Assembly (NCBI GenBank): GCA_014156375.1
Contig: RQJH01000003.1
Span: 868,001-932,000, forward strand
Origin: Enterobacteriaceae bacterium 89
Lineage (GTDB): Bacteria > Pseudomonadota > Gammaproteobacteria > Enterobacterales > Enterobacteriaceae
DNA: 64,000 nt
Reading direction: 5' to 3'
The notes beneath the pieces are model-generated. The model searched no databases. It had not been told where the DNA came from and saw nothing but the letters and a program-made list of their open reading frames with translations. Every line of letters begins with the position of its first letter. The first letter of the stretch is position 1. This document shows, one piece after another, positions 19,720 through 28,888 of this stretch. A program made the position numbers and the translations under genes.

Positions 19720-20268
19720 TTAATATATATCAGAGGTTGCCTGGTATGCGAACTTCTGCATCTCAGCCATCGGCAGCAAGCTCTTATATTGCGAGTATTT
19801 ACGCAGAGCTATGCGGTAATTATTGGTGCTGGTGAGAGGCAGCCACGGCGCCAGATTTTCATCCGCTTCGCCGTTAAGCAGCTCAGAGCTAATGTTGAGT
19901 GCGGAAAGGTGATTGCCAAGACGACGCAGGCGAACGACATATTCGCGCACGGTGCCCGGGCTCATATCGGTTTGCTCAAACAGATACTGCTTAAAGCCGA
20001 TAATATCGAAGAAATCGCTCTGCTCTTTGCAGTGCAGATCGCCGCAGAAACGGCAAAGCGCCACCCACTCCCGGCGCTCTTTCTGCCAGTCACTTTCGTC
20101 CATCAGCGTATCAAGGCGAGAAATGGCGATTTTGTTGACGATTTCGCCCTGGCGGACCAGCGTAATGCGATCCAGCAGTTTGTGGCAATGGGCGCAATGC
20201 GTCTGGCTGTGTTTAAAGTCTTTAAGAAAGCGGCTTAAAGGCCGTCTTTTTACGTGCTGCACCGTCAT
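19720..20268 (-). CDS. fliZ: Flagella regulator FliZ
   Basis: A 182-residue cytoplasmic DNA-binding protein. In E. coli FliZ antagonises sigma-S promoters and so favours motility over curli, while in Salmonella it promotes FlhDC activity. The region SPGTVREYVVRLRRLGNHL (about 105-123) corresponds to the recombinase-like helix that binds DNA, with the critical Arg residues. Four Cys in two CxxC pairs (CAHC at 21-24, CRFC near 72-75) suggest a metal-binding site. It lies 52 bases after fliA, in the same transcription unit. Confidence 0.95.
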   Translation of the reverse strand: MTVQHVKRRPLSRFLKDFKHSQTHCAHCHKLLDRITLVRQGEIVNKIAISRLDTLMDESDWQKERREWVALCRFCGDLHCKEQSDFFDIIGFKQYLFEQTDMSPGTVREYVVRLRRLGNHLSALNISSELLNGEADENLAPWLPLTSTNNYRIALRKYSQYKSLLPMAEMQKFAYQATSDIY

Positions 20269-20320
20269 GATAACTCCTGGTAGTCAATGCTATGTGCGGC
20301 ATTTCTCCAGGCACGACAGC

Positions 20321-21052
20321 TTAGCCGCCCTCCTGGTACCGACCCAGTTTTGTTCGCAAACGCTTGATAGCCTGGCTGTGAAGCTGGCTGACGCGTGACT
20401 CCCCTACTTCCAGTACCGCACCAATCTCTTTCAGATTGAGCTCTTCCTGGTAGTAAAGCGTCAGCACCAGTTGCTCACGTTCCGGTAAGGCCTCAATGGC
20501 CTCTATCACGCGCTGGCGCAGATTGCCTTCCATGAGCTGATGAAGCGGGTTCTCCTGCTGGTTTTCTTCAGTCACCAGTTCAATACTGTCGCCATGCTCT
20601 TCCCGCCATTCGTCATAGGAGAAAAGCTGGCTGTTGTTGGTATCGAGTAACATCTGCCGATACTCTTCAACAGCAATACCGAGGCGCTGAGCCACTTCCG
20701 TTTCGGTTGCGTTACGTCCCAGTTCCTGCTCCAGTTGCCCCATCGCCTGCGCCACTTCACGGGCATTGCGGCGGACGCTGCGTGGGACCCAGTCCCGACT
20801 GCGCAATTCGTCCAGCATCGCTCCGCGGATGCGTTGTACTGCGTAAGTGGTAAATGCCGTGCCTTGCAGTGCATCGTAACGTTCGACGGCATTCAGTAAG
20901 CCAATGCCGCCCGCCTGAAGCAGATCGTCCAGTTCTACGCTCGCGGGCAGTCGCACCTGAAGGCGCAATGCTTCGTGTCGCACCAAAGGTACATAACGCT
21001 GCCACAGCGAGTGTTTATCCATTACACCTTCAGCGGTATAGAGTGAATTCAC
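20321..21052 (-). CDS. fliA: Flagellar sigma factor FliA (sigma-28)
   Basis: A 243-residue alternative sigma factor that directs RNA polymerase to class III flagellar and chemotaxis promoters and is inhibited by FlgM. Region 2 contains LDDLLQAGGIGLLNAVERYD and TYAVQRIRGAMLDELRSRDW. Region 4 contains LPEREQLVLTLYYQEELNLK, then EIGAVLEVGESRVSQLHSQA. The start is GTG 21052, as in E. coli. The C-terminus is four residues longer (YQEGG). A sigma-28-type promoter lies just upstream, so FliA is autoregulated. Confidence 0.97.
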   Translation of the reverse strand: MNSLYTAEGVMDKHSLWQRYVPLVRHEALRLQVRLPASVELDDLLQAGGIGLLNAVERYDALQGTAFTTYAVQRIRGAMLDELRSRDWVPRSVRRNAREVAQAMGQLEQELGRNATETEVAQRLGIAVEEYRQMLLDTNNSQLFSYDEWREEHGDSIELVTEENQQENPLHQLMEGNLRQRVIEAIEALPEREQLVLTLYYQEELNLKEIGAVLEVGESRVSQLHSQAIKRLRTKLGRYQEGG

Positions 21053-21077
21053 GATAAACAGCCCTGCAATAGTTGAG

Positions 21078-21104
21078 TTATCGGCATGATTATCCGTTTC
21101 TGCA
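21078..21104 (-). promoter_or_regulatory. Sigma-28 promoter of fliA
   Basis: On the minus strand TGCAGAAA, an 11-base spacer and GCCGATAA. The -10 matches the FliA consensus perfectly. It lies 26 bases before the fliA start codon. Confidence 0.85.
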
Positions 21105-21174
21105 GGGGTTTTAATCGACGGAATAGTGGCTAAAAGGGGGGGTTATTTGCAGAGTTAAGTGAAACTCAGAAATG

Positions 21175-21197
21175 AAAAAACCCCGCCGAGGCGGGGT
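21175..21197 (-). terminator. fliC terminator
   Basis: On the minus strand CCCCGCC-TC-GGCGGGG is followed by TTTTTTC, 19 bases after the fliC stop codon. In E. coli the 3' end of fliC mRNA also yields the small RNA FliX. Whether that holds here is not visible. Confidence 0.92.
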
Positions 21198-21215
21198 TGG
21201 GAAGCCAAATCAGGA

Positions 21216-22517
21216 TTAGCCCTGCAGCAGAGACAGAACCTGCTGTGGAACCTGGTTTGCTTTGGACAGCACGGAGTTACCGGCCTGCTGGATGATCTGC
21301 GCTTTAGACATATTTGACACTTCGGTCGCATAGTCGGCGTCCTGAATACGGGACTGCGCTTCAGACAGGTTGGTGGTGGTGTTGTTCAGGTTGGTGATAG
21401 CAGAATCCAGACGGTTCTGTACCGCACCCAGAGAAGAACGGAATTTGTCTACGTTCGCAATAGCTTTGTCCAGCAGAGCCAGTGGGCTAGCGGTAGAAGC
21501 TCCAGCAAATTCAGTAGTCGCAGTACGACCGCCACCGGTGCTCAGCTCAACGCCAGCAGTTGTGGTGGTAGTAGGAGTGGTGGAATCTTTGGTGTTAGCC
21601 AGTGCAGCAGCAGCAACAGAGAAGTTTTTGCCCTGTACGGTCACGAAACCAGTCACGTTGCCGTTAGCATCGGTACCCACTTTGATAGGCTGAGCAGCCA
21701 TGGAAGCGCCGTTCGCAGCAATACCGTTCGCAGCATCACCGTAAGTTACGGTGGTGGTGTTCAGGGAGACTTTACCTGCGTCACCAGCAGTGTCGCCTAC
21801 AGAAACAGAGTAAGAATCGCTACCAGACTGAACAACGTATTGGCTGGTGCCGGTGACGTTGTGCAGAGTCAGGGTGCTTGCATCAACGTTCAGAGCGGTA
21901 GCAACGCTGCTCAGGTCAATGTTTTTAGGGGTGTTTGTTGCAGTGTCAGTAATCTGAGTCACCGCAGCACCCACGTTCAGTGCGCCTTTAGCAACGGAGA
22001 AACCGCTCAGACCCAGAGTAGAAGAATCGATCTGCTGCAGGTTGATGTCGATGTTCTGACCGTCGTTAGCACCAACCTGGATAGACATGGTGCCGTTTTT
22101 AGCCAATACGTTCACGCCGTTGAACTGAGTCTGACCGGATACGCGGTCAATTTCAGACAGACGGGATTTGATTTCGTCCTGGATAGAAGACAGGTCGGAA
22201 TCGGAGTTGGTGCCAGTCTGAGACTGTACAGTCAGCTCACGGATACGCTGTAAGTTGTTGTTGATTTCAGACAGCGCGCCTTCAGTCGTCTGCGCCAGGG
22301 AGATACCGTCGTTGGCGTTACGAGCAGCCTGAGTCAGGCCCTTGATGTTAGAAGTGAAGCGGTTAGCAATCGCCTGACCTGCAGCGTCATCTTTTGCGCT
22401 GTTGATGCGCAGACCAGAAGACAGACGCTCAATGGAAGTCGCCAGAGCAGACTGGTTCTTGTTGATGTTGTTCTGAGTGATCAGCGAAAGGCTGTTGGTA
22501 TTAATGACTTGTGCCAT
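21216..22517 (-). CDS. fliC: Flagellin FliC
   Basis: A 433-residue filament subunit exported through the flagellar channel. The conserved N-terminal D0/D1 region (1-170) begins MAQVINTNSLSLITQNNINK and contains the TLR5-recognised segment around RIRELTVQSQ. The conserved C-terminal D1/D0 ends in QVLSLLQG. The central region (about 180-345) is Thr/Ala-rich and carries the variable H-antigen domain. The total is shorter than the 498 residues of K-12, so the surface domain is compact. It is transcribed from its own sigma-28 promoter. No flagellin lysine methylase gene (fliB) lies next to it. Confidence 0.97.
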   Translation of the reverse strand: MAQVINTNSLSLITQNNINKNQSALATSIERLSSGLRINSAKDDAAGQAIANRFTSNIKGLTQAARNANDGISLAQTTEGALSEINNNLQRIRELTVQSQTGTNSDSDLSSIQDEIKSRLSEIDRVSGQTQFNGVNVLAKNGTMSIQVGANDGQNIDINLQQIDSSTLGLSGFSVAKGALNVGAAVTQITDTATNTPKNIDLSSVATALNVDASTLTLHNVTGTSQYVVQSGSDSYSVSVGDTAGDAGKVSLNTTTVTYGDAANGIAANGASMAAQPIKVGTDANGNVTGFVTVQGKNFSVAAAALANTKDSTTPTTTTTAGVELSTGGGRTATTEFAGASTASPLALLDKAIANVDKFRSSLGAVQNRLDSAITNLNNTTTNLSEAQSRIQDADYATEVSNMSKAQIIQQAGNSVLSKANQVPQQVLSLLQG

Positions 22518-22593
22518 GATTACGTTTCCTGTGTTTCAAGTCTGTGTTTACGATTTGGGCTTCAGCCCGTCGGCTCAATCGCCGTCAATGTGG

Positions 22594-22620
22594 TTATCGT
22601 CGTCACCCAAACAACCTTTA
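22594..22620 (-). promoter_or_regulatory. Sigma-28 promoter of fliC
   Basis: On the minus strand TAAAGGTT, an 11-base spacer and GACGATAA, 77 bases before the fliC start codon. It is a good FliA promoter for the most abundant flagellar transcript. Confidence 0.88.
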
Positions 22621-22715
22621 GAATTTTTTTCACAAACCTGACAATATTTTTTTAGCCGTCGAAATACTCCTCACTCCTGCCTTTATTCCCGCCATTAAAA
22701 AAAGAAAATTAAACG

Positions 22716-22742
22716 TAAACTTTGTGCTACTCCCGCCGATAA
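22716..22742 (+). promoter_or_regulatory. Sigma-28 promoter of fliDST
   Basis: TAAACTTT, an 11-base spacer and GCCGATAA, 43 bases before fliD, divergent from the fliC promoter. It is close to a perfect FliA site. Confidence 0.9.
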
Positions 22743-22784
22743 CCCAGGTATTGATTCTACGTGTCGATACTTTAAGGAATAAAA

Positions 22785-24185
22785 ATGGCAGCTATTTCTT
22801 CACTGGGCGTTGGTTCAGGTCTGCAGTTAAGTGACATTCTCGATAGCCTGACGACGGCGGAAAAAGCCTCTCTGCAGCCGATTTCTGCGCAGCAAAGTTC
22901 ATACACCGCGAAGCTGAGCGCCTATGGCTCGCTTAAAAGCGCACTGGTCTCTTTCCAGACGGCAAACACAGCGCTGAATAAAGCCGACCTGTTTACCGCT
23001 ACGACTACCAGCAGCAGCTCTTCTGCCTTCAGCGCCACCACCAGCGGCAGCGCTATCCCAGGCAAATACACCATTAGCGTATCGCAGCTGGCTCAGGCGC
23101 AAACCCTGACCACCAAGACCACTCAGCCTGATAACAAAACGGCGATTGCCAGCTCCGACAGCGTGCTGACCATCCAGCAGGGCGGCGGCAAAGATCCGGT
23201 CCAAATAAATATCAGCGCAGCCAACTCCTCGCTGAGCGGCATTCGCGATGCGATCAACAAAGCTGAAGCAGGCGTCAGTGCCAGTATCATTAACGTCGGC
23301 AACGGTCAGTATCGTCTGTCGATTACCGCTAACGATACCGGTTCTGATAATGCGATGACCCTGAGCGTCAGCGGCGACAGCGCCCTGCAAAGCTTCATGG
23401 GTTACGATGCCTCCGGCAACGGCGGAATGCAGGAAAGCGTGACCGCGCAGAACGCCAAGCTGAAAGTGAACAACGTTGATATCGAAAACAGCAGCAACAC
23501 CATCAGTGACGCGCTGGAAAACATCACGCTGAATCTGAGTGACACCACTACCGGCAACCAGACGCTGACCATCAGCAAAGACTCCTCCAAAGCTGAAACC
23601 GCGATCAACGCATGGGTTACCGCCTACAACGCTCTGCAGGATACTTTTGCGTCGCTGACCAAATACACCGCGGTGGACTCAGGTACTGACCAGGACAAGA
23701 ATAACGGCGCGCTGCTCGGCGATAGCACCCTGCGCACCATTCAGACCCAGCTGAAAAGCATGCTCAGCAGCTCCGGCAGCTCAACGCTGAAAACGCTGTC
23801 TTCTATTGGTATCACCAGCGATCCAAGCACCGGCAAGCTCAACACCGACACCACCAAGCTCGAAACGGCGCTGAAGAATAACCCGGACAGCATTAAAGAT
23901 ATGATCGTCGGCGATGGCAAAAACACCGGCATCACCACCGTCATGGGCACCAATCTGACCAGCTGGCTCTCCAGCACCGGCATTATTCAGACAGCCACCG
24001 ACGGCGTCAGCAAGACGCTGAACAATCTGACCGAGCAGTATAACGCCGCCAGCGATCGCATCGATAACACCGTTGCTCGCTATAAGGCACAGTTTACTCA
24101 GTTGGACGTGATGATTAACTCGCTGAACTCCACCAGCAGCTATCTGACTCAGCAGTTCCAGTCTTCAACCAGCAGCAAAAGCTAA
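22785..24185 (+). CDS. fliD: Flagellar filament cap protein FliD
   Basis: A 466-residue cap (HAP2) that sits as a pentamer on the filament tip and guides folding of exported flagellin. The N-terminal helix region (SSLGVGSGLQLSDILDSLTT) and C-terminal coiled coil (near 410-455) are the conserved polymerisation ends. The middle domains are Ser/Thr-rich. GGAATAAAA precedes ATG 22785. It is the first gene of fliDST, from a sigma-28 promoter. Confidence 0.96.
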   Translation: MAAISSLGVGSGLQLSDILDSLTTAEKASLQPISAQQSSYTAKLSAYGSLKSALVSFQTANTALNKADLFTATTTSSSSSAFSATTSGSAIPGKYTISVSQLAQAQTLTTKTTQPDNKTAIASSDSVLTIQQGGGKDPVQINISAANSSLSGIRDAINKAEAGVSASIINVGNGQYRLSITANDTGSDNAMTLSVSGDSALQSFMGYDASGNGGMQESVTAQNAKLKVNNVDIENSSNTISDALENITLNLSDTTTGNQTLTISKDSSKAETAINAWVTAYNALQDTFASLTKYTAVDSGTDQDKNNGALLGDSTLRTIQTQLKSMLSSSGSSTLKTLSSIGITSDPSTGKLNTDTTKLETALKNNPDSIKDMIVGDGKNTGITTVMGTNLTSWLSSTGIIQTATDGVSKTLNNLTEQYNAASDRIDNTVARYKAQFTQLDVMINSLNSTSSYLTQQFQSSTSSKS

Positions 24186-24206
24186 TTAATCCGCTCAGGA
24201 GCTAAC

Positions 24207-24617
24207 ATGTACGGCGCAAAAGGCACACAGGCCTACGCAAAAATTGGAGTCGAAAGCGCAGTGATGAGCGCCAGCCAACAACAGCTGGTGACCATGCTGT
24301 TCGATGGCGCACTCAGCGCGCTGGTGCGTGCGCGCCTGTTTATGCAGGACAACAACATTGAGGGAAAAGGCCTTTCCCTCTCTAAAGCCATAAACATCAT
24401 CGAGAACGGCCTGAAGGTCGGGCTCGATGAGAAAAGCGATGATGAACTGACGCAAAACATGATCGCCCTGTACGCCTATATGGTAAGGCGTCTCCTGCAG
24501 GCTAATCTGCGCAACGAAATCTCCGCCATCGAAGAGGTGGAATACCTGCTGCGCAATATTGCCGACGCCTGGAAAGAAGTTGCCAACCCGACCAACCTGA
24601 TTCAGGACGCCGTCTAA
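24207..24617 (+). CDS. fliS: Flagellin export chaperone FliS
   Basis: A 136-residue cytoplasmic helical chaperone that binds the C-terminus of flagellin and prevents its premature assembly. The N-terminus ([20 protein letters not shown]) and SPQQLV-like segment ([16 protein letters not shown]) are family hallmarks. It lies 21 bases after fliD. Its stop codon overlaps the fliT start (TAATG). Confidence 0.96.
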   Translation: MYGAKGTQAYAKIGVESAVMSASQQQLVTMLFDGALSALVRARLFMQDNNIEGKGLSLSKAINIIENGLKVGLDEKSDDELTQNMIALYAYMVRRLLQANLRNEISAIEEVEYLLRNIADAWKEVANPTNLIQDAV

Positions 24618-24994
24618 TGAGTACTGCACCGCATCTGTATAGCCTGTACCAGCAGCTGCTTGACCGAAGCCTTGTGATGCTGCGACATGCCTCCGAAGGG
24701 CAATGGGATGAATTGATCGCCTGTGAAATGGAGTACGTCAGCGCGGTGCAAAGACTGGCCGAAGCCACGGAGCAGAACGAGCCCTCTGCCGCTCAGCAGG
24801 AGCAGCTCAGGCCGGTTCTGCGGGCGATTCTGGATAACGAAAGTGAAGTGAAGCGCCTTTTGCAGCTGCGAATGGAGGAACTGTCGAAGCTGGTCGGTCA
24901 GTCCTCGATGCAGAAATCCGTGCTCACCGCCTACGGCAAACAGGGTGGTCACGTGCTGGTCCCTCAGGAAGCCCGCGACACCCCATCTAATTGA
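24617..24994 (+). CDS. fliT: Flagellar export chaperone/regulator FliT
   Basis: A 125-residue helical protein. FliT escorts the cap protein FliD to the export apparatus and, when free, binds FlhDC and lowers class II transcription. Overlap of its ATG with the fliS stop codon indicates coupling. The sequence begins [20 protein letters not shown]. The C-terminal tail (about 95-125) is the regulatory helix in E. coli/Salmonella and differs in detail here. Confidence 0.92.
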   Translation: MSTAPHLYSLYQQLLDRSLVMLRHASEGQWDELIACEMEYVSAVQRLAEATEQNEPSAAQQEQLRPVLRAILDNESEVKRLLQLRMEELSKLVGQSSMQKSVLTAYGKQGGHVLVPQEARDTPSN

Positions 24995-24998
24995 TCCG

Positions 24999-25027
24999 CT
25001 GGCGCGTGCTGCGCGCCAGGCGTTTTC
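24999..25027 (+). terminator. fliDST terminator
   Basis: The stem CTGGCGCG / CGCGCCAG with a loop of about five bases is followed by GCGTTTTCCC, a few bases after the fliT stop codon. Confidence 0.75.
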
Positions 25028-25075
25028 CCGTTATGTATTCCATACTAGAGTTTCCCTCTTTCCCGGAGTTCTGGT

Positions 25076-26563
25076 ATGCGCAATCCCACCCTGTTGCAAT
25101 GTTTTCACTGGTATTACCCCGCTGGCGGTGAACTGTGGCGAGAAGTCGAAGCGATAGCGCCTAACCTCAACGAAATCGGCGTCAATATGATCTGGCTGCC
25201 TCCGGCTTACAAAGGGGCCTCCGGCGGTTATTCCGTCGGCTACGACAGCTACGATCTGTTCGATCTGGGCGAATTCGATCAAAAAGGATCCGTTGCCACC
25301 AAATACGGTGATAAAGCCCAACTGCTGGCCGCCATCGATGCACTCAAAAAGCATGATATCGCGGTGCTACTGGACGTGGTGGTGAACCACAAAATGGGCG
25401 CGGATGAAAAAGAGCGCATTCAGGTGCAGCGAGTCAACGAGCAGGACCGGACGCAGATTGATGATGAGGTCATCGACTGCGAAGCCTGGACCAAATACAC
25501 CTACCCCGTTCGCGCCGGGCAGTACTCGCAGTTCGTCTGGGACTATAAATGCTTCAGCGGCATTGACCATATCGAAAATCCGGATGAAAACGGCGTGTTC
25601 AAAATCGTCAACGATTACACCGGCGAAGGCTGGAACGATCAGGTCGATGATGAGATGGGCAACTTTGATTATCTGATGGGCGAAAACATCGATTTTCGCA
25701 ACCACGCGGTCACCGAAGAGATCAAATACTGGGCGCGCTGGGTGATGGAACAAACCCACTGCGACGGCTTCCGTCTCGACGCGGTGAAACATATTCCTGC
25801 CTGGTTCTATAAAGAGTGGATTGAACACGTGCAGGAAGTGGCGCCCAAACCGCTGTTTATCGTCGCGGAATACTGGTCGCATGAAGTGGACAAGCTCCAG
25901 CACTACATCAACCAGGTTGACGGGCAAACTCTGCTGTTTGATGCACCGCTGCAAATGAAATTTCATGAAGCCTCGCGTCTCGGTCGCGACTACGATATGA
26001 GCCAGATTTTCAGCGGCACGCTGGTGGAAGCCGATCCGTTCCACGCCATGACGCTGGTCACCAATCACGATACCCAGCCGCTGCAGGCGCTGGAAGCTCC
26101 GGTTGAACCCTGGTTCAAGCCACTGGCCTACGCGCTGATCCTGCTACGGGAAAACGGCGTGCCTTCGGTCTTTTATCCCGATTTGTTTGGCGCCGTGTAT
26201 GAAGATACCGGCGGTGACGGCAACACCTATAAAATCGAGATGCCGGTGATTGAACAGCTGCACGAGCTGATTGACGCCCGTCAGCGTTTCGCCCATGGCG
26301 TGCAGACGCTGTTTTTCGACCATCCAAACTGTATTGCCTTCAGCCGCAGCGGCACCGACGAAGCACCGGGCTGCGTGGTGGTGTTATCCAACGGCGATGA
26401 CGGAGAAAAAAGCATCGCGCTGGGCGATAACTATGGCAACAAGCGCTGGAAGGACTTTCTTAACAATCGCGAGGAAATTGTGGAAACGGACGAAGCCGGT
26501 ACGGGAGTTTTCACCTGTAATGGTGGGAGCGTCAGCGTTTGGGTGATGGAGGATGTGCTTTAG
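25076..26563 (+). CDS. amyA: Cytoplasmic alpha-amylase AmyA
   Basis: A 495-residue glycoside hydrolase of family 13, identical in length to E. coli AmyA. It has no signal peptide, so it acts on intracellular maltodextrins or glycogen. Catalytic residues are visible: nucleophile D235 in GFRLDAVKH, acid/base E265 in FIVAEYW, and transition-state Asp D332 in TNHDTQ. The region VVVNHK (102-106) is conserved block I. It lies just after fliDST, as in K-12. GGAGTTCTG precedes ATG 25076. Confidence 0.96.
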   Translation: MRNPTLLQCFHWYYPAGGELWREVEAIAPNLNEIGVNMIWLPPAYKGASGGYSVGYDSYDLFDLGEFDQKGSVATKYGDKAQLLAAIDALKKHDIAVLLDVVVNHKMGADEKERIQVQRVNEQDRTQIDDEVIDCEAWTKYTYPVRAGQYSQFVWDYKCFSGIDHIENPDENGVFKIVNDYTGEGWNDQVDDEMGNFDYLMGENIDFRNHAVTEEIKYWARWVMEQTHCDGFRLDAVKHIPAWFYKEWIEHVQEVAPKPLFIVAEYWSHEVDKLQHYINQVDGQTLLFDAPLQMKFHEASRLGRDYDMSQIFSGTLVEADPFHAMTLVTNHDTQPLQALEAPVEPWFKPLAYALILLRENGVPSVFYPDLFGAVYEDTGGDGNTYKIEMPVIEQLHELIDARQRFAHGVQTLFFDHPNCIAFSRSGTDEAPGCVVVLSNGDDGEKSIALGDNYGNKRWKDFLNNREEIVETDEAGTGVFTCNGGSVSVWVMEDVL

Positions 26564-26570
26564 ATAAATT

Positions 26571-26656
26571 GCCTGCTGGCGCTGCGCTTAGCAGACCTAC
26601 AAAACCGACAAAATATGTTGGGCTCGTAGGCCCGGTAAGCCAGCGCCACCGGGCAA
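26571..26656. repeat. REP/BIME pair
   Basis: Two inverted REP-like arms, GCCTGCTGGCGCTGCGCTTA and GTAAGCCAGCGCCACCGGGC, separated by about 45 bases, between the convergent amyA and yedD genes. Confidence 0.8.
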
Positions 26657-26663
26657 CAGCTAT

Positions 26664-27083
26664 TTAAGGCAGCGGAGAATGCAGCGGGTTTTTCTTGAGG
26701 TAGTCGGCACATTCCTGAGTCGGACGGTCAACGCGCTTGAGCGTCATCCGGTCGTAATCAAGACGGTCGCCGTCTTTATCAATCGCATACACATCCGGCG
26801 TTATTTTGCTGGTCACGTTGTAAAAATCGTCATCGCGCTGCATCAGTTTACCCGGCAGCGCAATTACGCGTTTCCACTGGCGACAATCTAAGGTGTCGCC
26901 CTCTTTCGTCACCACCAGTGTCGCAATGGCTTCCGGGCTCACCATCGCGCTCTGTGGCCCTTCTGACTGCCAGTAACCAGCAAGCCCTGCCGGGGCGGGC
27001 GCTTTTACCACGCTGTTATAGTTATCAATCTGAGCACACCCGCTCAACGCCAGCATCGCGCCGATAATCGCAATCTTTTTCAT
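26664..27083 (-). CDS. yedD: Lipoprotein YedD
   Basis: A 139-residue lipoprotein. The signal peptide ends in the lipobox LSGC (Cys near residue 16). The mature domain matches E. coli YedD in segments such as TKEGDTLDCRQW and RVDRPTQECA. Function is unknown. YedD is an outer-membrane-directed lipoprotein in the Rcs stress set of E. coli. ATG 27083 is preferred to the GTG three bases upstream because AGGAAG is then five bases away. Confidence 0.9.
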   Translation of the reverse strand: MKKIAIIGAMLALSGCAQIDNYNSVVKAPAPAGLAGYWQSEGPQSAMVSPEAIATLVVTKEGDTLDCRQWKRVIALPGKLMQRDDDFYNVTSKITPDVYAIDKDGDRLDYDRMTLKRVDRPTQECADYLKKNPLHSPLP

Positions 27084-27164
27084 CACTCTTCCTGCAAACC
27101 GTGAAAAAAATATTGTGGCATTAAAGCGTTGAGGCTTCCAGAGTTTACTGCGGCGTAATGCGGG

Positions 27165-27668
27165 CTATGGATAAATATACTGGGTGATGGCAACGGGAGC
27201 CTGATGATTAACCCGCAGCGTTGAGCTGACTTTTCCGGCATCGCGCGGCTGCAGGCTCAGCCACAGCGTCTGCGTTTCTACCTGCGGCAGATCGTGGAAC
27301 TCCAGCGTCAGCACACCGTGGTTGAAGCTGAACTTCCACGGCTGCGGATAGATTTCATTAATTTCGAATTTATCCATAAACTGGCCGCCAAAGGTGAGCG
27401 TATAACCGTCGCTCTGCGGCACCCGCATGCTCAGTTTCAGATCCATCTCGCTCTGGCTGCGGCCAAAGCGCTGGTAATCAACGCGCAGCGAATGATCCGT
27501 GCTCAGGCGATAAGCGTTGCTAAATATGTCTTTGGAAAACAGCCCGTAAAACCCGGCCATTAGCAGCAAAATCAACATCACAAAGCCATACTGGCGGGCT
27601 GCACTTTCCAGGCGCAACCAAAGGAGATGCTCAACCTGCTGCTCAGAAGAAGATTTGATCACTGCCAT
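27165..27668 (-). CDS. Unrecognised single-pass membrane protein
   Basis: A 167-residue protein with a cytoplasmic N-terminus of about 28 residues, one transmembrane helix (FVMLILLLMAGFYGLFS, about 29-45) and a beta-rich domain of about 120 residues that should face the periplasm (YTLTFGGQFMDKFEINEIYP, VLTLEFHDLP). I do not recognise the family. GAGG lies six bases before ATG 27668, so the gene looks real. It is a monocistronic minus-strand gene in the variable stretch between yedD and fliE. No function is proposed. Confidence 0.65.
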   Translation of the reverse strand: MAVIKSSSEQQVEHLLWLRLESAARQYGFVMLILLLMAGFYGLFSKDIFSNAYRLSTDHSLRVDYQRFGRSQSEMDLKLSMRVPQSDGYTLTFGGQFMDKFEINEIYPQPWKFSFNHGVLTLEFHDLPQVETQTLWLSLQPRDAGKVSSTLRVNHQAPVAITQYIYP

Positions 27669-27820
27669 GATGGCCTCAGCGCGTTAACAGACCGTAGAGC
27701 AAAGTATGGTTGCTAATGAGCAAGACGAAAGAGTCCGGGAGAAAAAGTCTTGTGGCGAAGAAAAAGTATGTTGAAGACCCACAACCAACAAGATGGCTGT
27801 GGGGGTATCACAGCGGCCGG

Positions 27821-28159
27821 TTAGCCGTTATTATTCAGGCGCTGCTTAATATTTGCGCGAATTTGTTCAGCTTCACCGATCACTTCTTCACCCGTTTTAC
27901 CGGACAGCGATGACTTGAGCTTATTTGCCACGTCAGCGGTATTGCTATTTGCACCTGCCTGCATCATCTCTTTCATGCTTACCTGGAATGCGATAACTTT
28001 GATGGCATCATCAAATTCAGTACGCTTATCTTCCGGCAGCGCTTCTCTGACTTTCTGCACGGATTCTCTCAACGCTTGATCGCTGGAACCATCAATCTTT
28101 GGTTCACCACATCCTGTCAGCATGAAGGCCAGCAACGCAACGCTAATTAATTTTTTCAT
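27821..28159 (-). CDS. Small lipoprotein, unknown function (DUF6694-like)
   Basis: A 112-residue protein starting MKKLISVALLAFMLTGCGEP, with signal peptide and lipobox LTGC. The mature part is helical and charged (SVQKVREALPEDKRTEFDDA, then IKVIAFQVSMKEMMQ). The pattern resembles DUF6694 family lipoproteins, but I am not certain. A GGGGAAG ribosome site favours the second of two adjacent ATGs. It lies in a cluster of small envelope-directed genes. Confidence 0.65.
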   Translation of the reverse strand: MKKLISVALLAFMLTGCGEPKIDGSSDQALRESVQKVREALPEDKRTEFDDAIKVIAFQVSMKEMMQAGANSNTADVANKLKSSLSGKTGEEVIGEAEQIRANIKQRLNNNG

Positions 28160-28213
28160 CATCTTCCCCAACTATTTGCAGGCTACCTTGCCTGTATCAA
28201 ATTAACACCCCAA

Positions 28214-28239
28214 AATGGCTCACCAGATAATGAGCCATT
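28214..28239. terminator. Inverted repeat, possible terminator
   Basis: AATGGCTCA ... TGAGCCATT. Read on the minus strand it is followed by TTTGGGG and could end the transcript of the 28283-28648 gene. The T-run is short. Confidence 0.5.
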
Positions 28240-28282
28240 AACAGCACGGACAGCATTCACCAAAACTGTCTGAATAACATTA

Positions 28283-28648
28283 TTACCACTCGAGTGACTC
28301 TTTCGAAGCTTTGACGTTTTTGTTGTACATCATTTCAATCGTGGTGTAAGTACACATGTCCACCGGCGAGTTGCAGTAATCATCGATGACCCTGTCCATG
28401 ATTTTCTTATTCGTCGCTTTAGTAGCGCGCTTGAAGGCGTCAAGATTTGACTTCTCCATCATGCGCAATGTCGACTCCTGACACATGTTCACCGGGCCAT
28501 CGCAGTAGTCTTTTTTGACTCGATCTTTGATGTACTGAATCACCTCATCCTTCTGAGCCTGAGAACCATCAAAGTCCATTGGATTGATGAAGTTCGCAAA
28601 CACAACGGAAGGAATAAGACTCAAAGTAACCAGTAAAATTTTACGCAT
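28283..28648 (-). CDS. Secreted small protein with an internal Cys-containing repeat
   Basis: A 121-residue protein with signal peptide 1-18 (LLVTLSLIPSVVFA). The mature part holds two copies of a motif of about 44 residues: DYCDGPVNMCQESTLRMMEK near 50-69 and DYCNSPVDMCTYTTIEMMYN near 94-113. Each has C-x6-C spacing, so one disulfide per repeat is likely in the periplasm. AGAGGA lies five bases before ATG 28648. I do not recognise the family and propose no function. Confidence 0.65.
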   Translation of the reverse strand: MRKILLVTLSLIPSVVFANFINPMDFDGSQAQKDEVIQYIKDRVKKDYCDGPVNMCQESTLRMMEKSNLDAFKRATKATNKKIMDRVIDDYCNSPVDMCTYTTIEMMYNKNVKASKESLEW

Positions 28649-28888
28649 AACGTCCTCTGTCTGATAACAATAACCTGCGTCCAAGGATATCATCTATTCT
28701 GGAATGAGGTAACTTCAACTACCGCTCAGACATCCATTAATTAGCTCCCCTGACAAGAACTAATTTCAACGCTCAATTCTTTCAACAACACTTTTCCTTC
28801 ATACTCCTTACATGTACTGACACTGTTTTCAATTTGTCTGCAAATTTGATAGGTATCTTTATTCGTAATAGTTTAAGGATGAAACGAT

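Noticed and set aside
27710..27913. Small plus-strand frame between the unknown membrane gene and the lipoprotein gene
   Set aside because: Overlaps the end of the lipoprotein gene, has no ribosome site and no recognisable domain.
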